5,174 bases of DNA from Bacteroidota bacterium (GTDB taxonomy: Bacteria; Bacteroidota; Ignavibacteria; Ignavibacteriales; Ignavibacteriaceae): contig JADFGB010000113.1 of assembly GCA_022567875.1 (NCBI GenBank), positions 1 to 5,174 on the forward strand. The letters are read 5' to 3'. Of the stretch, positions 1-5,174 are shown one piece after another (position 1 is the first letter of the stretch; every line of letters begins with the position of its first letter). A model generated the notes under the pieces. It was not told the DNA's origin. It saw only the letters and a program-made list of their open reading frames with translations, and ran no database searches. Made by a program: the position numbers and the translations under genes.

Positions 1-2
1 TC

Positions 3-2111
3 CTTTGGGAATTTCCTACTGTATCTATGGGGCTTGGTCCAATTATGGCTATATACCAGGCAAGATTTAATCAATATTTGGAAGACCGTGGACTGAAAGA
101 TAAAAATAATAGCAAGGTCTGGGCATTTCTCGGTGATGGTGAGACTGATGAACCGGAGTCATTGGGCGCAATTACTTTAGCTGCAAGAGAAAAACTAGAT
201 AATTTAATATTTGTTATAAACTGTAATCTTCAAAGACTTGACGGACCTGTTAGAGGAAACGGAAAAATTATACAGGAGCTAGAAGCTATATTTAGAGGTG
301 CAGGCTGGAATGTAATTAAAGTAATTTGGGGAAGTGAATGGGATACTCTTTTGGAAAAAGATGTTGACGGTAAATTAGTTCACAGAATGGGAGAAGTTGT
401 TGACGGACAGTACCAAAAATATTCAGTGGAACACGGAAGTTATATAAGAGAACATTTTTTTGGTGCAGATGAAAAATTAAAAGCCTTGGTAGAAAACCTT
501 ACAGATGAACAATTAAATAAATTGAAACGAGGCGGGCATGATCCTGAAAAAGTTTTTACTGCTTATCAAGCAGCTATAAATAATAAAGGATGTCCGACTG
601 TTATTTTAGCAAAGACAATTAAGGGTTACGGGTTGGGTGAAGCAGGCGAAGGCAAAAACATAACTCACCAGCAGAAAAAATTAAACGAAGATGAACTAAA
701 AGAATTTAGAACTCGTTTCGGTATACCAATTTCAGATTCTGAAATATCGAGAGCACCATTTTTTAAACCCGATGATAGCAGTCATGAAATTAAATACCTT
801 AAAGAAAGAAGAAAAAATCTCGGTGGTTTTATCCCTTCACGAAAAATAGATTTACGTCCTTTAAAAATTCCTGCAGAAAATATTTTTGAAGAATTTTACA
901 AAGGCACCGAAGGAAGAGAGGCATCTACCACAATGGTTTTTGTAAGATTATTGGCAAAACTACTAAAGGACAAAGAAATAGGAAAACTAATTGTTCCTAT
1001 TGTACCGGATGAAGCAAGAACTTTCGGAATGGAAGCACTCTTCAGACAAGTCGGTATTTATTCCCATGTCGGACAGTTATATGAACCGGTTGACCGCGAT
1101 AGTTTACTTTATTATAAGGAAGAAAAAGATGGTCAGATATTAGAAGAGGGAATAACCGAGGCCGGATCAATGTCTTCATTTATTGCGGCTGGAACTGCGT
1201 ATTCAACTCACGGCATAAATATGATACCGTTCTTTGTTTATTATTCAATGTTTGGTCTTCAGCGGGTAGGTGATCTTATATGGGCAGCAGGTGATGTTAG
1301 TTGTAAAGGATTTCTTATTGGTGGGACAGCAGGAAGGACTACACTTGCAGGCGAAGGCTTACAACATCAGGACGGAAACAGCCATTTGCTGGCTTTGACA
1401 ATTCCAAACCTTGTTGCTTACGATCCTGCGTTTGCTTATGAAATAGCCGTTATTATTAGGGACGGTATCAGAAGAATGTATGTAGAACAAGAAAAAGTTT
1501 TTTATTACATAACCGTAATGAATGAAAACTATCCTATGCCTGCAATGCCTAAAGGAGTTAAGGAAGGTATAATTAAAGGTATGTATAAATTTAAGGCAAG
1601 CAGTAAAAAATCAAAACTTAAAGCTAATCTTTTTGGAAGCGGAACCATACTTAACGAAGTGATAAAAGCAGGAGAAATATTAGAGAAAAAATATAATGTT
1701 GCTGCTGATATATGGAGTGTTACAAGCTATAAAGAATTAAGAAATGATGCACTTGATGTTGAGAGATATAATTTATTAAATCCCGATAAACAAAACAAAG
1801 TACCATTTATTAGTAAAATGCTTAATAGTGAAAAAGGTATTTTCGTTTCTGCTTCTGATTATGTAAAGGCTTTACCTGATACAGTTGCAAAATGGTTCCC
1901 GAAAAAACTTTATACTTTGGGCACAGACGGTTTTGGCAGAAGCGAAACGAGAGAATCCTTACGCGACTTTTTTGAAGTAGATGCAAAACACATTGTACTT
2001 GCTTCTCTTACTGCATTATTTGATGAGAAGAAAATTACAAAGACACTATTAATAAAAGCTATTAAAGAATTAAAAATTGATCAAAAGAAAATAAATCCGA
2101 TGAATTCTTAA
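3..2111 (+). CDS. aceE: Pyruvate dehydrogenase E1 component, homodimeric AceE type (5' partial)
   Basis: This cytoplasmic E1 decarboxylates pyruvate on thiamine diphosphate (ThDP) and acetylates the lipoyl arms of E2. The frame is open from base 3, reading LWEFPTVSMGLGP; the ATG at 27 is an internal Met, so the real start lies upstream. From that Met to the stop are 694 residues, collinear as recalled with E. coli AceE 194-887, so about 185 N-terminal residues are missing. The ThDP/Mg motif is present: GDG at 132-140 and NCN at 219-227. The mobile active-site loop EGKNITHQ keeps the His (666-668) equivalent to E. coli H407. The catalytic Glu of EEGITE is at 1158-1160 (E571 equivalent), and the His of GEGLQHQDG at 1365-1367 (H640 equivalent). 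Approximate domains by homology: N-terminal to ~857, middle ~858-1547, C-terminal ~1548-2108. No frameshift or missing visible active-site residue; it looks functional. The downstream E2 and E3 genes support the assignment. Confidence 0.97.
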   Translation, partial: LWEFPTVSMGLGPIMAIYQARFNQYLEDRGLKDKNNSKVWAFLGDGETDEPESLGAITLAAREKLDNLIFVINCNLQRLDGPVRGNGKIIQELEAIFRGAGWNVIKVIWGSEWDTLLEKDVDGKLVHRMGEVVDGQYQKYSVEHGSYIREHFFGADEKLKALVENLTDEQLNKLKRGGHDPEKVFTAYQAAINNKGCPTVILAKTIKGYGLGEAGEGKNITHQQKKLNEDELKEFRTRFGIPISDSEISRAPFFKPDDSSHEIKYLKERRKNLGGFIPSRKIDLRPLKIPAENIFEEFYKGTEGREASTTMVFVRLLAKLLKDKEIGKLIVPIVPDEARTFGMEALFRQVGIYSHVGQLYEPVDRDSLLYYKEEKDGQILEEGITEAGSMSSFIAAGTAYSTHGINMIPFFVYYSMFGLQRVGDLIWAAGDVSCKGFLIGGTAGRTTLAGEGLQHQDGNSHLLALTIPNLVAYDPAFAYEIAVIIRDGIRRMYVEQEKVFYYITVMNENYPMPAMPKGVKEGIIKGMYKFKASSKKSKLKANLFGSGTILNEVIKAGEILEKKYNVAADIWSVTSYKELRNDALDVERYNLLNPDKQNKVPFISKMLNSEKGIFVSASDYVKALPDTVAKWFPKKLYTLGTDGFGRSETRESLRDFFEVDAKHIVLASLTALFDEKKITKTLLIKAIKELKIDQKKINPMNS

Positions 2112-2150
2112 AGGATATTTATCTTATTAAGTCACTTTATACAAAATATT

Positions 2151-2168
2151 ATCCGTTAGCTAACGGAT
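2151..2168. repeat. Perfect 18-base palindrome in the aceE-aceF spacer
   Basis: ATCCGTTAGCTAACGGAT equals its own reverse complement. As RNA it could fold into a 7-base-pair stem with an AGCU loop. It starts 40 bases after the aceE stop. No T-tract follows on the + strand (GAATAGCC comes next), so it is not a classical intrinsic terminator. It could be a binding site for a dimeric regulator, an mRNA processing or stabilising hairpin, or part of the dispersed palindromic element beside it. The symmetry is seen directly; the role is unknown. Confidence 0.7.
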
Positions 2169-2170
2169 GA

Positions 2171-2228
2171 ATAGCCAAAACTTATCTGTCTCGGCTTAGC
2201 CGAGCCAAAACGGTAAAGTCGTGGCTAT
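2171..2228. repeat. Nested inverted-repeat element with GC-rich core hairpin
   Basis: The outer arms are 2171-2183 (ATAGCCAAAACTT) and 2216-2228 (AAGTCGTGGCTAT), complementary at 11 of 13 positions. Inside them, 2190-2204 reads CTCGGCTTAGCCGAG, a 15-base near-perfect palindrome that gives a 6-base-pair GC-rich stem with a UUA loop. A 9-base direct repeat, AGCCAAAAC, occurs at 2173-2181 and 2203-2211. The GC-rich core stands out against the AT-rich surroundings. This architecture resembles small intergenic palindromic elements (REP- or MITE-like), but I cannot test whether copies exist elsewhere in the genome. No U-tract follows, so it is unlikely to be an intrinsic terminator. Confidence 0.6.
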
Positions 2229-2265
2229 AAATCGTGAAATAATACTGAACATAACTTATTTAACT

Positions 2266-2269
2266 AAGG
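2266..2269 (+). promoter_or_regulatory. Weak Shine-Dalgarno for aceF
   Basis: AAGG lies 6 bases before the ATG at 2276. It is short but correctly spaced, and supports this start together with the lipoyl domain that begins at residue 4-6 of the protein. The lpd start at 3951 has no comparable motif, only an A/T-rich leader. Confidence 0.4.
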
Positions 2270-2275
2270 CAAATT

Positions 2276-3928
2276 ATGAGTAAAGAATTTAAACTTCCCG
2301 AACTTGGCGAGAATATTGACTCTGCGGATATTCTGAATGTGTTAGTATCAGTAGGAGATAAAATAGAATTAGAACAATCGGTAATAGAAATAGAAACAGA
2401 TAAAGCAACGATAGAAGTACCTACTACAGTATCCGGTGTTATAAAAGAAATATCCGTCAAACCAGGTGACAATGTTACAATAGGACAGACTATTTTAATT
2501 GTTGAAGAAACAGGTAAACAAAAATCCGATTCTGTAAAAAAAGATGTTAAAAAAAGTCAAACAGTTGAAACAAAAATTGAAACTGATAAAACAGTAAAAG
2601 ATAAAAAACCAGATAAATCAATAAAAGTTAAAGAAGAAATTATTGATTATAAACTTCCCGAGCTTGGTGAAAACATAGATTTTGCAGACATACTTTCTGT
2701 ACTTGTAAAAGTTGGTGATAACATTGTTGTAGATCAGTCTTTACTAGATATTGAAACCGACAAAGCAACTATTGAAGTACCTTCCACGGTTAATGGAACA
2801 ATTGAAGAAGTTTTTGTAAAAGATGGGGATAAACCAAAAGTTGGTGATGTTATCTTTAAAATAAAAACTTCAGATGTTGCTAAAAAACCCGAACAAACAA
2901 ATAACAAAAAAATTAAAGAAGAAGATGTAAAAAAAGAAGAACCTAAAATAGTTACCTCAAAAGGTGAAATTGAAAAAAGTAGAATTGGTGAATTTGATGA
3001 TCATCAACCTCCAATTACTCGCGGGTCAGCCCCGGCTGCACCGTCTGTAAGATTACTTGCAAGAGAATTAGGTGTGGATATACAAAAAATACCGGGCACC
3101 GGACCTGCTGGTAGAATATCTCTGGTTGACGTAAAAGCATATGTGAAAAGTTTAAACGAAAAAAGAACTGCTGCGGTAGTTACGGGTATTCTTCAAAAAA
3201 AGTTGCCTGATTTTACTAAATACGGAAAAGTTGAAAATGTACCGATGTCAAAAATCCGAAAAGTAGCGGCAACACATCTTAGTTATGCATGGTCAACCAT
3301 TCCTCACGTAACCCAGTTTGACAAATCGGATATAACAGTACTTGAAAAAGAGAGAAAATCATTTAATCAGAAGGCTGAAGAGTCCGGCGTTAAATTAACG
3401 ATTACTTCTATTCTGATTAAAGTATTAACGGAAGCATTAAAAAAATTCCATACTTTTAATTGCAGTATTGATATAGAAAAACAGGAAATTATTTATAAAA
3501 AATATTATAACATCGGTATTGCTGTTGATACTGAAAACGGTTTGATGGTGCCTGTAATAAAGAACACCGACACAAAAAATTTAACCAAACTTTCTGTTGA
3601 AATGGGTCAGTTGGCAAAAAAAGCACGAGAAAGAAAAATTTCTCTCGAAGAATTACAAGGAGGAAGTATAACAATTACAAATTTGGGTGGTATTGGTGGA
3701 ACGTCTTTTACACCTATAATAAATTCTCCTGAAGTTGCTATACTGGGGGTTTCCCGCGGCAGCCAAGAATCGATTTACAAAAACGGAAAGTTTAGTCCAA
3801 GGTTAATGCTTCCTTTATCACTTTCCTACGATCATAGAATAATTGACGGTGCCGATGCTGCAAGATTTTTAAGATGGGTATGCGAAGCTTTGGAAGATCC
3901 GAAAACAATTTTAACAGAATCAAATTAA
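2276..3928 (+). CDS. aceF: Dihydrolipoyl acetyltransferase, E2 of pyruvate dehydrogenase (two lipoyl domains)
   Basis: E2 is the structural core of the complex; it moves acetyl groups from E1 to CoA on swinging lipoyl-lysine arms. The protein is a complete 550 residues. Lipoyl domain 1 covers about residues 3-79, with ETDKA and lipoyl Lys43 (codon 2402-2404). Lipoyl domain 2 covers about 123-199, with Lys163 (codon 2762-2764). Linkers at ~80-122 and ~200-248 are rich in Lys/Glu/Asp rather than the Ala/Pro typical of E. coli AceF. The peripheral subunit-binding domain is ~254-290 (APSVRLLARELG...GTGPAGRI). The acetyltransferase domain is ~320-547 and holds the signature DHRIIDG with catalytic His520 (codon 3833-3835) and Asp524. 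E. coli AceF has three lipoyl domains; here there are two. The position after aceE and the three-part architecture favour pyruvate over 2-oxoglutarate as substrate. The 22-base gap to lpd suggests co-transcription; the 164-base gap from aceE holds inverted repeats. Confidence 0.96.
   Translation: MSKEFKLPELGENIDSADILNVLVSVGDKIELEQSVIEIETDKATIEVPTTVSGVIKEISVKPGDNVTIGQTILIVEETGKQKSDSVKKDVKKSQTVETKIETDKTVKDKKPDKSIKVKEEIIDYKLPELGENIDFADILSVLVKVGDNIVVDQSLLDIETDKATIEVPSTVNGTIEEVFVKDGDKPKVGDVIFKIKTSDVAKKPEQTNNKKIKEEDVKKEEPKIVTSKGEIEKSRIGEFDDHQPPITRGSAPAAPSVRLLARELGVDIQKIPGTGPAGRISLVDVKAYVKSLNEKRTAAVVTGILQKKLPDFTKYGKVENVPMSKIRKVAATHLSYAWSTIPHVTQFDKSDITVLEKERKSFNQKAEESGVKLTITSILIKVLTEALKKFHTFNCSIDIEKQEIIYKKYYNIGIAVDTENGLMVPVIKNTDTKNLTKLSVEMGQLAKKARERKISLEELQGGSITITNLGGIGGTSFTPIINSPEVAILGVSRGSQESIYKNGKFSPRLMLPLSLSYDHRIIDGADAARFLRWVCEALEDPKTILTESN
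2291..2512 (+). repeat. Lipoyl-domain tandem duplication, copy 1
   Basis: Residues 6-79 of E2. They align without gaps to residues 126-199, exactly 120 residues (360 bases) downstream. By hand count about 45 of 74 residues are identical, with the first ~45 residues strongest (KLPELGENID, ADIL, IETDKATIEVP). The DNA has diverged at many synonymous positions, so this is an old domain duplication kept by selection rather than a recent tandem copy. Confidence 0.8.
2651..2872 (+). repeat. Lipoyl-domain tandem duplication, copy 2
   Basis: Residues 126-199 of E2, the partner of the copy at 2291-2512. Both copies keep the lipoyl-accepting Lys inside ETDKA, so both should be lipoylated. The second half of the domain diverges most between the copies (VKPGDNVTIG against VKDGDKPKVG). 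Confidence 0.8.
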
Positions 3929-3950
3929 TGAATATTAAAAAAAATTATTT

Positions 3951-5174
3951 ATGGATAAATCAGAATTAGTTATAATTGGTGCAGGACCAGGAGGTTATGC
4001 AGCTGCATTCCTTGCTGCCGATATGGGAATGAAAGTTACTCTAATTGATAAGGAAAAAAATCCCGGCGGTGTTTGTCTTTATAGAGGATGTATCCCATCA
4101 AAAGCTTTACTTCACGTTGCAAAATTAATAAACGAAACAAAGGAAGCATCAAACTGGGGAATAGAATTTTCAGAACCAAAAATAGATCTGAAAAAATTAA
4201 GAGATTGGAAAAGTTCAGTTGTTACAAATCTAACCGGTGGATTGGGTATACTATCAAAGCAAAGAAAAATAAATTTTGTTGAAGGAACAGCTTTTTTTAA
4301 AGATTCAAACACTTTAAATGTTAAATTGAATTCCGGTTAAACAGAAGAAATAAAATTTGATAATGCTATTATTGCTATCGGTTCAAGAATTGCTACAATC
4401 CCTTCGTTAAATATTAAAAGTAAAAGGCTTCTTAATTCAACAACTGCTCTGGATTTACCGGCAATACCCAAAAGTCTTTTAATCGTCGGTGGTGGTTATA
4501 TTGGATTGGAACTTGGCTCTGTTTATTATGCTTTGGGCAGTAAGGTTTCAGTAGTTGAAATGACGTCAGGTTTGCTTCCCGGTGCTGACAGAGATTTAGT
4601 CAGTTTTCTTTCAAAAAAGATAAAAGAAAATTTCAACGAAGTAATGCTGAACTCAAAAGTAGTTGAAATAAAAGAGGTGAAAAACGGAATTAATGTTACA
4701 ATAGTTGATAAAGATAATAAGAAGAAATCAACTATTTATGATTATGTATTAATGTCAATCGGTAGAAAACCTATTACGGACGGGCTGGGGCTGGAAAACA
4801 CAAACGTAAAAGTAAATGAAAGAGGCTGGATAAAAACTGACAATCAGCTTAGGACATCAGATAAAAATATTTTTGCAATCGGAGATATTATAGGTGAACC
4901 TATGCTTGCACACAAAGCCTCACACGAAGGCAGGGTTGCAGTTGAAGTAATAGCCGGACACAAATCCGTTTTTGAACCCCTTGCAATACCTGCAGTAGTT
5001 TTTACTGATCCCGAGATTGCATGGGCAGGATTAACTGAAAATCAGGCAAGAGAACAGAAGATAAATTATAAAGCTGTTAAATTTCCTTGGGCTGCCTCAG
5101 GCAGAGCAACAACGCTCGACAGAAAAGACGGCGTAACAAAATTAATTGTAGATCCGGAAACCGAGAGATTATTA
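3951..5174 (+). pseudogene. lpd: Dihydrolipoamide dehydrogenase (E3) interrupted by an in-frame stop, 3' partial
   Basis: Lpd re-oxidises the E2 dihydrolipoyl groups, passing electrons through a disulfide and FAD to NAD+. ATG 3951 is followed directly by the FAD-binding strand; GAGPGG is at 3978-3995. The redox pair Cys42/Cys47 sits in [16 protein letters not shown] (codons 4074-4076 and 4089-4091). A TAA at 4338-4340 ends translation after 129 residues. The identical frame then stays open from 4341 to the window end, 278 codons, giving FDNAIIAIGSR, the NAD-binding GGGYIGLELG (4488-4517), FAIGD (4872-4886), PMLAHKASHEG and FPWAASGRA, all typical of Lpd. The last ~60 residues, including the dimer-interface His-Glu pair, lie beyond the window. 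No frameshift is needed to join the halves. The first in-frame ATG after the stop is 4560, past the GGGYIG motif, so the second part cannot be a sensible separate protein. Whether this is a true pseudogene, a sequence error or read-through is open. There is no Shine-Dalgarno; the leader has a run of eight A's. Confidence 0.85.
4338..4340 (+). other. Premature in-frame TAA inside lpd
   Basis: The stop sits between NSG and TEEIKFDNAIIAIGSR. This region matches the E. coli Lpd stretch around EGENGKTVINFDNAII without net insertion or deletion, a variable surface hairpin. One base change from CAA, GAA or AAA would produce it. Both aceE (2109-2111) and aceF (3926-3928) use TAA as their own terminator, so a reassigned TAA is very unlikely here. 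Confidence 0.9.

Noticed and set aside
27..29. ATG at 27 as the true start of aceE
   Set aside because: The frame is open upstream to the window edge and encodes WEFPTVS, which matches the conserved AceE sequence just before this internal Met.
2151..2204. Rho-independent terminator after aceE
   Set aside because: Both hairpins are symmetrical and stable-looking, but neither is followed by a run of T on either strand.
2260..2472. Minus-strand reading frame of 70 codons over the start of aceF
   Set aside because: It lies opposite the conserved lipoyl domain and has a low-complexity Ser/Thr/Ile composition expected of an antisense shadow.
3489..3674. Minus-strand reading frame of 61 codons inside the E2 catalytic domain
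   Set aside because: It is antisense to well-conserved acetyltransferase sequence, and its Phe/Leu/Tyr/Gln-rich translation has no recognisable motif.
4088..4312. Short frames on both strands overlapping the first part of lpd
   Set aside because: Both overlap clear Lpd coding sequence in the +1 frame or antisense and show no independent protein features or ribosome-binding site.
4338..4340. TAA decoded as an amino acid through a changed genetic code or a selenocysteine/pyrrolysine-type system
   Set aside because: Selenocysteine uses UGA and pyrrolysine uses UAG, not UAA. TAA also ends aceE and aceF in this same window, exactly where the family members should end.
3951..5174. Two separate proteins: a short FAD-disulfide protein and a C-terminal NAD-domain protein
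   Set aside because: The halves are in the same frame with no gap in homology, and the first ATG after the stop (4560) comes after the GGGYIG motif, leaving no plausible start for a working second protein.

Overview
The window carries the genes of one enzyme, the pyruvate dehydrogenase multienzyme complex, in the order E1 (aceE), E2 (aceF), E3 (lpd), all on the + strand. The E1 gene enters from the left edge without its first ~185 codons. The E3 gene runs off the right edge about 60 codons short of its expected end. The DNA is visibly AT-rich, codons favour A/T in the third position, and the genes have weak (E2) or no (E3) Shine-Dalgarno sequence. These traits fit a free-living AT-rich Gram-negative lineage such as the Bacteroidota/Ignavibacteriota group, but the assignment is an inference and weak. 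E1 is the homodimeric AceE type also found in Proteobacteria, not the alpha/beta heterotetramer.

Layout: bases 3-2111 encode the C-terminal ~80% of AceE. Bases 2112-2275 are a 164-base intergenic spacer packed with inverted repeats: a perfect 18-base palindrome, then a nested hairpin element with a GC-rich core. Bases 2276-3928 encode a complete 550-residue dihydrolipoyl acetyltransferase with two tandem lipoyl domains, a peripheral subunit-binding domain and the catalytic acetyltransferase domain. After only 22 bases, E3 starts at 3951.

The E3 gene is the oddity. An in-frame TAA at 4338-4340 cuts the reading frame after 129 codons. The same frame then stays open to the end of the window (278 codons) and encodes the rest of a normal-looking dihydrolipoamide dehydrogenase, with intact NAD-binding and second FAD-contact motifs. 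The stop lies in a variable hairpin loop and could arise from one base change. It is either a very recent nonsense mutation, a sequence error, or (least likely) a read-through site.

Together, E1 decarboxylates pyruvate on thiamine diphosphate and reductively acetylates the E2 lipoyl arms. E2 passes the acetyl group to CoA, and E3 re-oxidises the lipoyl groups with FAD and NAD+. An inactive local E3 would break the cycle unless another lpd copy exists in the genome. I saw no mobile element, tRNA, CRISPR array or novel multi-gene system here.
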